Shown: positions 47,601-59,785 of the stretch, piece after piece
How the letters are laid out: every line of letters starts with the position of its first letter
Numbering within the stretch: position 1 is the first letter of the stretch
From: Ciona savignyi
Lineage: Eukaryota > Chordata > Ascidiacea > Phlebobranchia > Cionidae
NCBI GenBank assembly: GCA_000149265.1
Contig: CH003424.1
Span: 1 to 64,000 of the forward strand
Reading direction: 5' to 3'
Length of the DNA: 64,000 nt
Program-made: the position numbers and the translations under genes
The notes under the pieces: generated by a model
What the model was told of the DNA's origin: nothing
The model's database searches: none
The model's input: the letters and a program-made list of their open reading frames with translations, nothing else

Positions 47601-49208
47601 TCGGGATTCCTGGCAGAAAGGATGGTTCGCACAAAACTGCAGGTGAGGAACGCTCGCGTGAATGGTTAGCGTGAACGATTCAAAATTTGATGTAAAAAAT
47701 GCCGTAGTCATAAGCCAATAGCGGGTTCAAAACTTAGACTGGTAAAACAACTGCAGGTTAGGAAAAGTCATGTGTCTGAATAGTTAGTATGAACAAGTTT
47801 CATGTTGAAATTTTCAGTAAAAACGACTTAATCGATGAACCAATTACGGGTTAAAAACTTAAGCAAATAAAAACGCAGAAGAAAGAAGTGGTTTGCAGTT
47901 CGCCCTGTTATCTCGGTCGCAACTGAACAGACGCGATAATTCACGTATTTGGGATGGACATATAAGCTCCTGCAAATTAAACTACCAAATTACGCTGGAT
48001 TTCAACGCAGCAATATCTAATGTTTGTCTAAAGGGTGTACTGGGTGTACAACATTCCATAAAAAATATAGTGAATTTATTTTCATACCAGGTGTCACATT
48101 ATCACTAGAACTGGTTAGAACTGTTTAATTTTTTTCGATTAGCATTGATGCAATTTTATTGTATTGTGTTGTGAACCGGGGTGTACAAGCTTTAAAGTAA
48201 AAGTTGAAAATGTGTGTTATTTTAAAAACGTTTGACAAGCATTGCTCTATACTTATTTCCCCACCCACACTAGTAATTATTTAGCTAATCTAAAAACCTG
48301 CCTATCCTAGTCGTACTTGTCTGACTCTCGTAATTCTTTATGCAGAAAGATGTCGGTACCATGCCCGTGCGAGTATGCCAAGCACAAGGGAAATAAACCC
48401 GATTTTATTGTTTTCATCATCAAATACTTCGTTATGCTCATTGTTGGTAAGTATAGTCTTTTTGTTCGTGTATCACTTTGCTGACTCGACTGTGCGCACA
48501 CGAGTTAGCTAGAACCAAATATACTTATTTCTTCTCAGAAACAACCATATCGTTACTATATATGATATTTAAAAATCTCGACAGTGAACTAGAGGTGTAT
48601 GAAACATAATGCTATCGATTAGCTTGTTTGGTTAGTGGCATTTTGGCCAAAGGGTTGCAGGTTCGAATCTGCTGGCTAACTAGCCGGCTGTGTCCTTGGG
48701 CAAGACACTTAGCGGACATTGCCTTAACCCAGTGGAATGATTGGTTCTACCCAATTGAAGGGACGTCTCAATCATACACAAAATAAAGAGTTATAGCTCC
48801 GGTAACCCGACGATGGGCGCGAAGTAATCTGACGATTTCCCGTGTGTTAACGCCCCTTGATTTTCCCATTCACGGGGATAAACATGAATATCCTAACATC
48901 GTCACTGACCAGCATGGAACACTGCCCAATGTAAACTCGCTGAATTTAAATATTTGAACAAAAAGATTGAGCTATTTTAAGCTTTCACCTTTTTCCAAGG
49001 CATAACATCGGGTTTTTGGATTTGGTCGAGCAAGACGGTCGAATCGTGGTCCAACTTCAAAGAGCAGCTTTGTTGCTTTCGCTCTTCGTCGCAAGGTGGA
49101 GCTAAATATCAACGCGGCGCGAACAACACTGTTCAACAATCTGGAACATTGCCGCTCTCGGGCGACGTCATGCGACCGTTGTACCCGATTTCCAAGATCG
49201 ACCCTTGA
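32679..49208 (+). CDS. fzd: Frizzled-family Wnt receptor, complete, 13 exons
   Basis: Seven-TM Wnt receptor, 582 residues. Exons: 32679-32811, 32990-33081, 33914-34047, 34411-34601, 35047-35116, 35785-35924, 44014-44135, 44963-45045, 45141-45309, 45723-45847, 47463-47642, 48346-48446, 49000-49208; all phases match. Exon 1 has a signal peptide ([10 protein letters not shown]) and the first CRD cysteines. All ten CRD cysteines are present ([59 protein letters not shown]). TM1 ends [20 protein letters not shown]2 is [15 protein letters not shown]3 follows from [12 protein letters not shown] and TM6 from [20 protein letters not shown]. The last exon carries [15 protein letters not shown] with the KTxxxW Dishevelled-binding motif right after TM7, then a short tail without a PDZ ligand. 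The subfamily is unclear: the CRD is 1/2/7-like, TM5-TM7 is closer to 4 and 9/10. Exon 7 is isolated by an 8.1-kb intron. Confidence 0.95.
33769..33866 (-). mobile_element. SINE 3' fragment in Frizzled intron 2
   Basis: GATAGAATAGGATTATCATG, ATCCCCGTGGATGGAAAAAC and GCAATCGTCGGATTACCTCG give the antisense 3' third only. Confidence 0.8.
34614..34823. mobile_element. Palindromic MITE with 9-bp target duplication (copy E), at a Frizzled donor site
   Basis: TGGTACCTCTAAATACTACA ... GTAGTATTTAGAGGTACCC with TGTATAAAC / TGTATAAAG duplicated. The left duplicate begins inside the exon 4 donor GTATGT (34602). The core has GTTAGGGTTGGGGTTAAAG. Confidence 0.85.
35925..44013. other. Frizzled intron 6, 8.1 kb
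   Basis: By far the longest intron in the window; most others here are 0.1-1.5 kb. I recognise no exon, no coding transposon and only one tRNA-like repeat (40812-40903). Some open frames (39688-40056, 40152-40409, 42431-42772) match nothing I know. It is a candidate for cis-regulatory DNA by size alone. Confidence 0.6.
40812..40903 (+). mobile_element. tRNA-like SINE head of a second family
   Basis: GTGTGGCCGAATTGTTAACG resembles a Leu/Ser tRNA A-box and ACTGGTTCGAAACC a B-box 70 bp later. Related heads without a clear B-box occur at about 51920, 60755, 61042 and 62343 (GGCCGAATGGTTAACG type). Confidence 0.5.
44142..44761 (+). repeat. Tandem array, ~23 copies of a 27-bp unit, in Frizzled intron 7
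   Basis: The unit is GCCAATCGTGTTATTTTTCA followed by GAATTTT, with variants C/G in AGCAT or AGAAT, TTTTTAG for TTTTCAG, and a few 26-bp units. It begins 6 bp after the exon 7 donor and ends 200 bp before exon 8. Because 27 is a multiple of three, all three plus-strand frames stay open across most of the array, but these frames are not genes. Confidence 0.97.
45351..45560 (+). repeat. Minisatellite, ~4 copies of a ~55-60-bp unit, in Frizzled intron 9
   Basis: Copies start AAATACGATTTATATACCCC and run CACCCCCTTTTTCACTCCCA and A.AATAAAG. The first two are near identical, the third and fourth progressively diverged. Confidence 0.85.
45944..46829. mobile_element. hAT-type non-autonomous DNA transposon, 886 bp, in Frizzled intron 10
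   Basis: Ends CAGGGATGTCCAACCTGCGG and CGGGTTGGACATCCCTG, with subterminal GCGGCCC motifs repeated at both ends. A perfect 8-bp duplication AACTAGGA lies at 45936-45943 and 46830-46837. No transposase frame was seen; an open frame at 46162-46392 is not recognisable. Confidence 0.92.
48623..48895 (+). mobile_element. tRNA-derived SINE, diverged, in Frizzled intron 12
   Basis: GGTTGCAGGTTCGAATCTGC keeps a canonical B-box. The core GTCCTTGGGCAAGACACTTA and tail GGGATAAACATGAATATCCT follow. Confidence 0.85.
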
Positions 49209-51653
49209 CCTTAACACCGCAATCAATTGAATGGACACGGTCTCCGCTAGGTAGCGCTGTTGAGCGCCAAAGCATCATCGTGATGCACACGGCACGAAGC
49301 ACAGAATGATGACCAAAACGATACTTTCATTTCAAACCCTATTTACCACCGATACGTCACCAAGTTCAACAACAACAACGATTTGAATCGCATCACTGCG
49401 CAATCAGTCTATTACGCCGTCTAATATTATCTTCCTCCTTGCACATTTAATAAGTTGCAATATATTCTACTTACCGATACATTTTATGTGGAAATAAAAC
49501 TAATGCCCCTCTCCCACTATCCTCCCACCCCCACATAGAAAAGCGAAAGACAACCACGTATATCAATGTATTGTACACGCCAGCCTACAGATGGAAACCG
49601 ATTATGCCTTTCTTTACACACCCGATTCTTTCTATTCCCCCTTCGTTTTTATATGATGGGGCCCTTTTCTTTAGAGTTTTTAACTGTTCTTACACATGCC
49701 ACGTAATAGTGCGGCTTTTACTTTTTACTGTATCGTGTCTGGACTTACGATACCAGTGTACTATATACACGCGGCTTGATTAACGAACGTTCTACTACTG
49801 CTCGCTGCTTATGGACCAAGAAATATTAAACCAAGTGATTCCAATTTATGGTGTTTTGGCAGTTTGATGAAGGCTAGTTTATATACTAATATCGATGTAG
49901 GGAATTACCCATATTTGCCGTCACGCGACGGTGTAGGAAGAAACTAGTTTCGTTTATTACGTTTCGCTGATTCAGTTCACATCAACGGAAAGAATGCAAA
50001 CTTTAAAATAAATAAAAACAAAGGGAACAAAGCGTACTTTCCCACATGACGGCTACTTCCTTGAGTTGTTGTTTTTTATGCAAATAAACATGTTAAATAA
50101 GTTAAAAAAATAATTTTAAACTGCAATATACAATTTTAAATTCAAACCATCTAGTAAAATACGTCACACCACAAAACTAATTGATTCAACTGGTTTATTC
50201 CGCCACAAAGTTTTCACTTAGCGAAAATATATCATGAGCCACTACAAAGTACAAAACACGGCCTCCTGCTGCAGAGGGTGACATTTTATTGGATGGTATT
50301 TATTGTTTTGATTCAGCCGCCGCCGACTTGAAGATGTTGAATGGTCGTGTTACAAGAGATAAATTTTGGTTTAAGGTTGCAAATGTGCACCATGGAGGAG
50401 AAATCAAAGGAGGGAAACTGTATTTCAAAGTTTAAGTGAGCAGTTTCCCATCTTTTCCTACTTTTATTGTTGTACTAGTGAGATTCCGTCCGTCTAAGGA
50501 CTCTAAGCTATAAATAAAGATGTAACTTCCCGACTTGGTGCTGGCTCCTAACACCTGTCTTTGTGAGAGTTTGCTTAGATGGCGTCTCTTATTCAGAGTT
50601 TAAATTAACGCGTCATTGTCCAAAACTTGATGAATTTATTCGAAACGACGCGGGAATGATGACAGGAACGAAAAGTAGTAAATGACGGTTTCCAAGGAAA
50701 ATGTATGTACAATTAAATGATCACAAATTCACTAGTTTAAGAAATAAAAACAATATTTACCAAATTGCAACTGAACAGGAGCCAAAGCATGTCATATACA
50801 TCTTAAAAATAACCAATAAATCCAAAACATAACTAAAACTATCAAAGGACCGATTACCTCACGATAATGATCGGGCGGTAACAAATGAGAGTTTTATACT
50901 TCGGTGAAATGGTGGGAAAAGGGAATACTAGAGCGATCTTATTCCCTCGTGACATCGATTTAAATATATACAATATGGCGACTATAAATCTTACAAAAGT
51001 TGTTCAATTCCCAATGTTAAAAATGACTAAAAATAAAGGGAGAACCTACAAAGGAGTCTTTAGTAACGAGCCATGGTAGTATAATGCGAACGCTAAGCGT
51101 TAAAATCCGGTTTAAAGGATTGTCGACATTTCACCAATAGCAAGAAAGTTATTCATTATTCGCCTTTTCCTTAAAAACAGGAAATTGTGCAACTTTAAAC
51201 AAAGATAATAATTAGACGTTGCAAGGCTGCGATACGTTGGTTTAGCGCAGGGCGTTTACTTAACAGGCATTTTGATTGAAAGTCGTACTGTATATATTGC
51301 AGCTTTATAGGAATGTATAGTTTTTGTACGATTAATAACCTTGTTTTACATTTAATTATTTAATAGAAGAAGAATATACCTAATAATAGCAAAAACGCAT
51401 ATGTCTAATTTAGTTTAGTTGGGTTTATTCATTTTGTTCTAGTATTGTATAAAATCAAATGAAACAAATCACGGTCCACTGCAGGAACACGGAAATTTAG
51501 CAAAACAAATACTCGTAAAAACACATCATTGATAAAGGATATAAAAAATAAATATAGCGGACACGAGCGAAAAAATAATAATTTGAAATTAATAATTAAA
51601 TAAAATCAAACTATTCAAGTGTAATAACTAGCATAGAAGATCTCTAATAAAAC
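49209..51653. other. 3' flank of Frizzled and upstream region of membrane-protein gene 1
   Basis: A candidate poly(A) signal AATAAA lies at 49493-49498. From 49226 onward the sequence is copy A of the tandem duplication. About 0.5 kb (roughly 49880-50430) has no match in copy B. A TATA-like GGATATAAAAAATAAAT at about 51537 is conserved in copy B. Confidence 0.6.
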
Positions 51654-54653
51654 ATGCCGTCGACGACCTTTGAAATGATTTGCGGGTTTGATAAGAGTGT
51701 TGTGTCTTCTATTTCTGGCATTCTTCAGGCGGCTGCGCTTGTAACCGGTGGAGGAGTGTTTGGAATCATCGCCAGGAACCTTGCTGGTAACCTATTTTAT
51801 ACTTTACAAGCGTGTACGTAGGTTAAAACAAAGGTTGAATATATAAACAATAAATATAACCTTAATTTTTTTTCGGTTCTAGATATCGTATGTTTTAGTA
51901 TGAACCATGTATACGTAGGCGTCGAATGGCTAGCGCGATCAAATCCTATCAATTATAAACCATAATAACGGTATAGTGTATAGTGAGTATCGTGATGAAG
52001 CCAGCAGTACGGGTTTGAAACCTAAGCCGCTAAAATGGACTTGGGCATTATTGATTAAGCGAACCGACCGCAAATACGACATTACGCAAATGCATATTTA
52101 GCTGAAAGTATGATTCATATGCGTAAACGGTTTTTTGTCCGTCCCTAAAACAGCATTTTCATAAAGAGGTAGAATTAATCCATCCAACGTTCCATTTTAG
52201 CATTTTCGGCCGACAACAATACTGGTGCAGTTGCTGAAGCGATGCTTTGGTTCTCAATTGCAGCGTGGGTCATTTCTCTGTTTATTTACCTCGGCCAAGT
52301 CTATGGCAGAGGGTGTTTGGACGAGAATGGTCAAACGATCATAAATTACTTGGTTGGATTTTTGTACCTCGGCATGTCCATACTGTGGGCGCTGTACCAG
52401 GTAGGTTTACAGTGGCACTACAAATATAGATTTATTTAATCCAGGCTAGGTTTTGAAACCATGATGCTGTCATCTCTAAGAACGTTTTATTAAATATAAT
52501 TGGTATATGTTTCGGCCACGTTAAACATTGTGCCACATGATCTTATAGAAATACGAAAATGCCAACATAACTACAGTGCAGTATAAGACGTTTATGTTTA
52601 TTTCCGGCGTGACAGCTCATTCGGTTACCGCGTATGAACAGCTAGATTAATTGTTTTAATACTGAAGTGTGTTTGCTATGTGGTATAAATTAGAACGACG
52701 AATAGCATGTTTAGGTCGTCGGTTGCAAGGAATATGGCTTCCACTAAGAATGCTAATTACCTAACAGCAATTCTTTGTACTGGATATGAGCCAAAGATCC
52801 TAATTTCGTTTTTAATTTTCTCGTATTTTTCGGCCATACAACGAATGAATGGCATTACAGTTATACATTGATTAAACACATGCTCCATGTCCATTACATG
52901 AATTGCTGGTCCATTTTTGTAGCCGGTCGTGATATTACTTCGTGTATCGTTCGACCACACATACGAACAAGAATTGTTGTGTTATTAATCCAAGTTTTAA
53001 AGGCGCACTGGGCTCATCACTACGTTTGTTTTTACATAGAAATCCGTATATGAATCGGTAGCTACGTCGACTGCATGGCGGTATAGGATAGGTTAGAACA
53101 TTCATCTTTATCCTCGATTGAGAAACATAAGGAGTTAACACACGGGCAATCTCCAGATAACCTAGAGCCACCTTTGGTTTGCCTGAACTATTGCAGTGTG
53201 TTGTGTATGATATACATGTTTGTTCAATTTGGAAGAACTCATTAATACGCTGGCTCCAGGTAATGTCGTTAAGTGCCTTGACAAGGACACAGCCGGCTAG
53301 CTACTTTTCAGTTGAAAGGAATGTCACTAAACCATTAAACTAACTGGAAGGGGATATGGTGTCGCTTTTCAGTTGAAAGGTTGGGATCAAAACCGACCGA
53401 TAGCTAGTTGTTTATGTCGTTGGACAATGTAGAACATCGCCTGGATTCAGTGAATTAATGGGTTTTGATCCCACGATAAGGTCGTTGCTAAAATCGTTTT
53501 TTTAAAACTAAACATTCATTAACGCACTGGCCAGGAATGCAGATTTTAAAGAACAAAAAATGGTCATCACATAACTTTAAATTAAAATATCCGCTTTTGC
53601 AGGTGTGGCCGGAATCTGCTAGAAACAACTCTCTCTACAATTCCCTCTTACAACTCCCCTAACAACCCCCCCTACAACCCCCCCTACAACCCCCTCTACA
53701 ACCCCCCCTACAACCCCCGCTACAATGGCAGCAGCACTACGTTCACAAAGGGAAAAGAATGCGTTGTGTTCGCCCTGGCAATCGTTACCAGCATCTGTTA
53801 CATCGCGCATGCGGTCCTTCTATCAGTGACAACTGGATGCTGTAGCTGTTGCGGAAACACAAGCAGGTATACTTTCACTTATTAGGATACTTGCCATCTA
53901 CCATTCTATAAAACGCAATGTAACAGCACGATAAAAAATATCGATGAATGGAAGCAATGACTTTAAACCGTTGTTATTAAAAAAAATAATATTAACACAT
54001 TTAATTTTTTGTATATAGCCTATATAGTCTATATTGCGAAATGTTGACTGTTTATTATACTGCATATACTTAACTAAACCAGCATGTCGTTTTTATTAAT
54101 CAAAGTAATCAAGCTAGCTCCCTGTGACTATTCATTTATGTTTACTTTTTACCTCCGGAAATGTGAAAACAAACTGGAAATTGGAAAAGAGCTAATATCA
54201 GACTTATTACAGGGTTGTCTTATAATTATGTCCACATTGGGTTTTCGGAGCTATTGTAGTATGTTTGATGTTTATCAATTAGACATTTTTAATATTTTTC
54301 TACAAATATATCCGGGCTCAGGAGATATCATGTAACTGGATTTAATATACTGGGTCGAAGGAAAGTTTTTCTTAATATCTTGTCTAACGATTAGTTTAGA
54401 TATCACAACGTTTAGGCTGAATTATGACGCACAAAACCACCAAGCTGTTCTGCCAAACTGACAAAACACCTGTGCAGTTATAATAAGAGTTATGCTGTCC
54501 CTTTCGTGCATTAATGCAGTCGTGTTAATATATTTAATCATTCGTGTTGCTATAATGTCCCAATTATTTATGTTCTATCCAGCTAGAGTAAAACCGGACG
54601 TCGCCAACAAGGTTGAACCCGAATACGAAGACTTTCAACTTGGCACCAAATAA
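51654..54653 (+). pseudogene. Small four-helix membrane protein gene 1, frameshifted in exon 3
   Basis: Exons 51654-51786, 52201-52400, 53603-53866 and 54587-54653, same structure as gene 2. Exons 1 and 2 encode helices ISGILQAAALVTGGGVFGII, AMLWFSIAAWVISLFIYLGQ and LVGFLYLGMSILWALYQ. Exon 3 has a microrepeat of about six Tyr-Asn-Pro-type units (TACAACCCCCCC) absent in gene 2. An extra T at 53648/53649 (CTCTTACAAC for CTCTACAAC) shifts the frame to TAA at once. Exon 3 is 264 bp where 263 would restore phase 2. After the shift the frame resumes GKECVVFALAIVTSICYIAH, CCSCCGN, and in exon 4 EPEYEDFQLGTK. AATAAA is at 54683. It could be a pseudogene or a read error in the repeat. Confidence 0.8.
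53083..53475. mobile_element. Old SINE pair (antisense then sense) in gene 1 intron 2, shared with copy B
   Basis: 53083-53303 is an antisense copy (GTATAGGATAGGTTAGAACA to GACACAGCCGGCTAGC). It is followed head-to-head by a diverged sense piece to about 53475 (GTTGAAAGGTTGGGATC, ATTAATGGGTTTTGATCC). The same pair is at 57686-58100, so it predates the duplication. Confidence 0.7.
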
Positions 54654-56162
54654 TTTTATAATTGTCAAATATATATTCTAGAAATAAAAATAACCTATAA
54701 ATGCCATGTTAGGTATATTATATTTGTATTACACTTTTGCATGTTATGTATATTATATTCTTAAGTTCTGCTTCGTTAAAGTTTAAATTAATATTGAATG
54801 GACATGGTCTCCGCTAGGTAGCGCTGTTGAGCGCCAAAGCATCATCGTGATGCACACGGCACGAAGCACAGAATGATGACCAAAACGATACTTTCATTTC
54901 AAACCCTATTTACCACCGATACGTCACCAAGTTCAACAACAACAACGATTTGAATGGCATTACTGCGCAATCAGTCTATTACGCCGTCTAGTATTATCCC
55001 CTCCTTGCACAGTTAATAAGTTGCAATATATTCTACTTACCGATACATTTTATGTGGAAATAGAACTAATGCCCCTCTCCCACCATCCTCCCACCCCCAC
55101 ATAGAAAAGCGAAACGCAACCACGCATATCAATGCATTGTACACGCCAGCCTCCGGAGTGAAACCGATTATGCCTTTCTTTACACACCCGATTCTTTCTT
55201 TTCCCCTTCGTTTTTATTCAATCGTTTTTATATGATGGGGCCCTTTTCTTTAGAGTTTTTAACTGTTCTTACAATGCCACGGTAATAGTGTGGCTTTTAC
55301 TTTTTACTGTATCGTGTCTGGACTTACGATACCAGTGTACTATATACACGCGGCTTGATTAACGAACGTTCTACTACTGCTCGCTGCTTACGGACCAAGA
55401 AATATTAAACCAAGTGATTCCAATTTGTGTTTTTTTGGCATTTTGACAAAGGCTAGTAACCATTACAAAATGATTCAGGGGTAAAGTAAAATAAGGGAAA
55501 CTCTCTTCTATAGTTTAATTGATCAGATTCCCTATTTTCCTACTTTTAATATTGTACCAGTGAGATTCCGACCGTCTAAACTACAAATAAACCAGTTCAA
55601 ACCCCAATGTAAAAATCACCAAAAATGAAGTAAGTACAAAGGAGTGTTTCATACCGCGTCATGGTAGCATGATGCAAAAGCTAAGCGTTACGACTTGTAT
55701 ATCTTATGTTGTGCGTTAAAATCCGGTTTAAAGGATTGTCGGCTGTATGAATCACCCTGTACATTTCACCGATATCAGGAAAGTTATTCATATCTACGCC
55801 TGTTTCCCTAAAAACAGGAAATCGGTTAACTTCAAACAAAGAAACATAATAATCAGACGTTACAAGGCTATACAGTGTTCTACTGCAAGGCGTTTCACCA
55901 TACAGGAATTTCGATTGTCGGTTGTAAGGCAACTTTATTAGGAATATATAGTTTGTCCTGCTATTGTATAAAAGCAAATGAATGCAATCACTGCACAGGA
56001 ACAGGAAAAGTTGGCAAAACAAACAGTCGTTAAAACACGTTATTAATAAAGGATATAAATAAATAAATAAAACGGACACGAACCTTGGCGAAAAAATAAT
56101 AATTAAATAAAACCAAACTATTTAAGTGTAATAACTAGCATAGTAGATTTCTTTAATTAAAC
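54654..56162. other. Intergenic between genes 1 and 2, including the duplicated Frizzled 3' region
   Basis: Copy B begins at 54793, repeating what follows the Frizzled stop codon. The poly(A) signal equivalent is changed (GGAAATAGAAC for GGAAATAAAAC). A TATA-like GGATATAAATAAATAAAT is near 56050. Confidence 0.65.
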
Positions 56163-59100
56163 ATGCCGTCGACGACGTTTGAAATGATTTGCGGGTTTGA
56201 CAAGAGTGTTGTGTCTTCCATTTCTGGCATTCTTCAGGCGGCTGCGCTTGTAACCGGTGGAGGAGTGTTTGGAATCATCGCCAGAAACATTGCTGGTAAC
56301 CTATTTTATACTTTACAAGCGTGGTTTGTACCTGGGTCAAAACGAAGGTTGAATATATACAATAAATATGATCTTACATTTTTACCGGTTTTAGATATCG
56401 TCTGTTTTAGAAAGAACCACGTATACAAATTGGGGTCGAATGGCTAGCGCAATCAAATCCTATGAGTTATAAACCATAATAACGGCATACTGATGAATTC
56501 AGTACGGGTTCGAAAACTAACCCGCTAAAAAGGACTCGGGCATTATCGATTAAGCGAACCGACCGCAAATATGGCATTACGTAAATGCATATTTAGTTTG
56601 ATGTGTGATTAATATGCAAACTGCTGTTCTGTCTGTCCCTAAAACAACCGTTGTTTACACTTGCATAAAGAAAGAGGTAGAATTAATCCATCATTCAACA
56701 TACCATTTTAGCATTTTCGGCCAGCAGCGATACAGGTGCAATTGCTGATGCGGTGCTGTGGTACTCAGTTGCAGTGTGGGTCATTTCTCTTCTTATTTAC
56801 CTCGGCCAAATCTACGGCAACCAGTGTTTGCACGAGAAAGGTCTAACGATCATAAGTTACGTGGTTGGATTTTTGTACCTCGGCATGTCAATACTGTGGG
56901 CGCTGTACCAGGTAGGTTTACAGTGGCACTACAAATATGGCTAGGTTTTGAAACCACGATGATCTCATCCCTAAGAGCGTTTTATTAAATAGAATTGGTA
57001 TACGTTTCGGCCGTGTTAACCATTGTGCACAGGACCTTATAAAAATACTAAAATGCCAACATAACTACAGTGCAGTATAAGACGTTTATGTTTATTTCCG
57101 GAGTGACAGCTCATTCGTTTACCGCGTATGAACAGCTAGGTTAATTGTTCTAATACTGCAGTGTGTTTGTTATTTGGTAAACATTTTAAACGACAATTTC
57201 TAATTCACCGAATTGAGTTTACATTGGTTAAGCGTTTTCAAAGGGACACAGCGACGAAAAACATATTTATGTTGTCTGCAGCAAGAAATATGGCTCCCAC
57301 TAAGAATATTAATTACATATCAACAATTCTTTGTACTGGACTTATCTATATATGCCGAAGATTCTAATTCCGATTTTAACTTTCTCCAATTTTTCGGCCA
57401 TACAGCGAGTGGATGGAGGGTATGACAATCAGACATTGATCAAACACACAGTAATTATTTACTGCGCCTTAATTTATTCCCACTGAATGCATTGCTGGTA
57501 CCCGGTCGTGATATTATTTGGTGTACCGTTCGACCACACAGACGAAAAAGAATTGTTGTTTTATTGGACCAAGTTTCGAACCTCCACCGGGCTTATCACT
57601 TGCGTTCGTTTTTTTTTTATATAGAAATCCGTATAAGGATCGGCCGCTATACGTCGCGACCGCTGTCCAGTCGAATAGCATGATGAGATAGGCAGGATAA
57701 GTACGGATAGGATAGGATAGTATTCATGTTTATCCCCGTGAATGGAAAAACCAAGGGGGTTATCACACGGGCAATCGTCAGATCACCTCGCGCCCATCGT
57801 CGGGTTACCGGAGCGATTGCAGTGTGTTGTGTATGATACATATGTTTTTTTTCAATTTGATAGAACCCATTAATTCGCTGGGTTTAGGTAATGTCCGTTA
57901 AGGGTCTTGCCAAAAGACATAACAGGCTAGCTAGCGACCGGTTTCAAACGTTCATCAAACTAACCGGTCGGAATATGGCGTCGCTTTTCAGTTAAAAGGT
58001 TGGGATCGAAACTGACCGATAGATGGTTGTTTGTGTACTTGGACAAGGCACAGACATCGCCTGGATGCAGTGAATTAATGGGTTGGTACCAAAATCTCAA
58101 TCTTAACCATGAACAAATCACTGATTTATGTACAGACAGTGGGTACAAGGTAATATAATGATGGCCATGTGATAACGCTTCTAGCGTTTCCTCGTTCACT
58201 GAAGTAAAACATGAACATCCTATCCCATCATATTCACCCAACCGTTCACACAAGCACAATGTTTTATTGTTTTTACTGAGCTCAGTTTTTATCCCATAAT
58301 GGGGTCGTTGCTGAAAACGGGGTTTTGTACGAAAGTTGGTACACGTATCGGCCGCGTCAACAATTCGGCCACACTCTGTACAAAGGCACAATCTATTTAG
58401 ATGGGTCCTCCATAAAAAAAACTTTGGCGACACCATTCGGAATTGTTTCAATAAGATGCATTAACGCAGATTTTAAAGGACAAAAAGCGTCATCACATAA
58501 CTTTAAATTAAAATAACCGTTTCTGTAGGTGTGGCCGGAAACTACTAGAAACAACTCTTCCTACTACTACTACGGCAGCACGTTCCGAAAGGGAAAAGAA
58601 TGCGTTGTGTTCGCACTGGCAATCGTTACCAGCATCTGTTACATCGCGCATGCGGTCCTTCTATCAGTGACAACTGGATGCTGTAGCTGTTGCGGAAACA
58701 CAAGCAGGTAAACTATCACTGAATAGGATACTTGCCACCTACAATTCTATTAAACGCAATGCAACAGCACATTAAAAAAATGAGTATCATTGCATGGAAG
58801 CATCGATTTTAAACCGATGTTATTAAAAAAAACGATGTATTTTAGAACAAATATAAACACATCATTTAATTTTTCGTATATAGCCTATATTGCGAAATGT
58901 TGACTGCTTATTATGCTGCATATACTTACAGAACTAAACCAGCATGTCGTTTTTATTAATCAAAGTAATCAAACTAGATCACCGTGACTATTCATTTATG
59001 GTTACTTTTTACCTCGGTAAATGTGAAAACAGACGTGAACTTGGAAAAAAGCTAATATCAGATGTATTACAGGGCAGCCTGATAACTCGCGCCCCCAGTC

Positions 59101-59785
59101 GAGTGTATTTGAGCTATTGTAGTATGTTTGTTGTTTATCATTTAGACGTTCTTTGCGTTTTTCTACAACGAATCAACCCAATGGAGATGTCATGTAACTG
59201 GATTTAATATATTGGGTCGAAGCACCGTCTTCTAAATGTCTCGTTCCAAAGGTCTAACGATCAGTTTAGATAAAACAACGTTCAGGCTGAATGATTACGC
59301 ACTAACCCACCAAGCTATTCTGCCCAACAAAATATTTGTGCCGTTATAATAAGAGTTATACTGTCCCTTTTGTTAATTAATGTAGGATAGGATAGGATAT
59401 TCATGTTTATCCCCGTGAATGGGAAAACCTAGGGGGTTATCACACGGGCAATCGTCAGATCACCTCGCGCCCATCGTCGGGTTACCGGAGCTATTGCAGT
59501 GTGTTGTATATAATAGACACGTTCCTTCAATTTGGTAGAACCCATTAATCCGCTGGGTTCAGGCAATGTCCGTAAAGTGCCTTGCCCAAGGATACAACCG
59601 CATAGTTGTAGTTGTAATAATGTAGTTGTAATATATATAATCATTCACGTGGCTATAATGTCCCAACTATTTATGTTCTACCAATGTATCTACTGATGTT
59701 CTATCCAGCTAGAGTGACAACGCAACCGGACGTCGCCAACAAGATTGAACCCGAATACGAAGACTTTCAACTTGGAACCAAATAA
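56163..59785 (+). CDS. Small four-helix membrane protein gene 2 (MARVEL-like), 4 exons, intact
   Basis: Exons 56163-56295, 56712-56911, 58529-58707 and 59713-59785 give 194 residues. Not recognised by name. Four hydrophobic segments: about residues 19-42 (SISGILQAAALVTGGGVFGI), 57-79 (AVLWYSVAVWVISLLIYLGQ), 92-112 (VVGFLYLGMSILWALYQ) and 138-160 (ECVVFALAIVTSICYIAHAV). Between helices 3 and 4 is RNNSSYYYYG with an N-glycosylation sequon, which implies cytosolic N and C termini. CCSCC after helix 4 could be palmitoylated. The tail is short and acidic (EPEYEDFQLGTK). Size and topology fit a MARVEL/MAL-type or synaptogyrin-like protein, but I cannot confirm the family. TATA-like sequence lies about 110 bp upstream. 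The exon 4 acceptor is CAGCTAG, as in gene 1. Confidence 0.82.
57686..58100. mobile_element. SINE pair in gene 2 intron 2, orthologous to that of gene 1
   Basis: Antisense SINE 57686-57971 (GGATAGGATAGGATAGTATT to GAAAGACATAACAGGC-type core), then a sense piece with GTTGGGATCGAAACTGACCG and ATTAATGGGTTGGTACC. Confidence 0.75.
58990..59190 (-). mobile_element. Very degenerate antisense SINE in gene 2 intron 3 (also about 54160-54330 in gene 1)
   Basis: ATAACTCGCGCCCCCAGTCG, GAGCTATTGTAGTATGTTTG and CATTTAGACGTTCTTTG follow the antisense SINE order. The same remnant is present in copy A. Confidence 0.4.
59384..59604 (-). mobile_element. SINE inserted only in copy B (gene 2 intron 3)
   Basis: Near-consensus antisense copy (GGATAGGATAGGATATTCAT to GCCCAAGGATACAACCGC), lacking the tRNA-like head. 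Copy A has uninterrupted flanking sequence, so it inserted after the duplication. Confidence 0.9.

Larger units (their letters stand above)
49226..54792 (+). repeat. Copy A of a head-to-tail tandem duplication
   Basis: Starts ATTGAATGGACACGGTCTCC and ends CTTCGTTAAAGTTTAAATTA. Copy B starts with the same first bases at 54793 and ends with the same last bases near 60011. Long stretches near both ends and around exons 1 to 4 are well above 85% alike by eye. Contains gene 1. Confidence 0.9.

Noticed and set aside
58944-59207. Similar open frames at 54084-54335 and 58944-59207
   Set aside because: Both lie in intron 3 of the duplicated genes and overlap an old SINE; the similarity is due to the duplication, not coding constraint.
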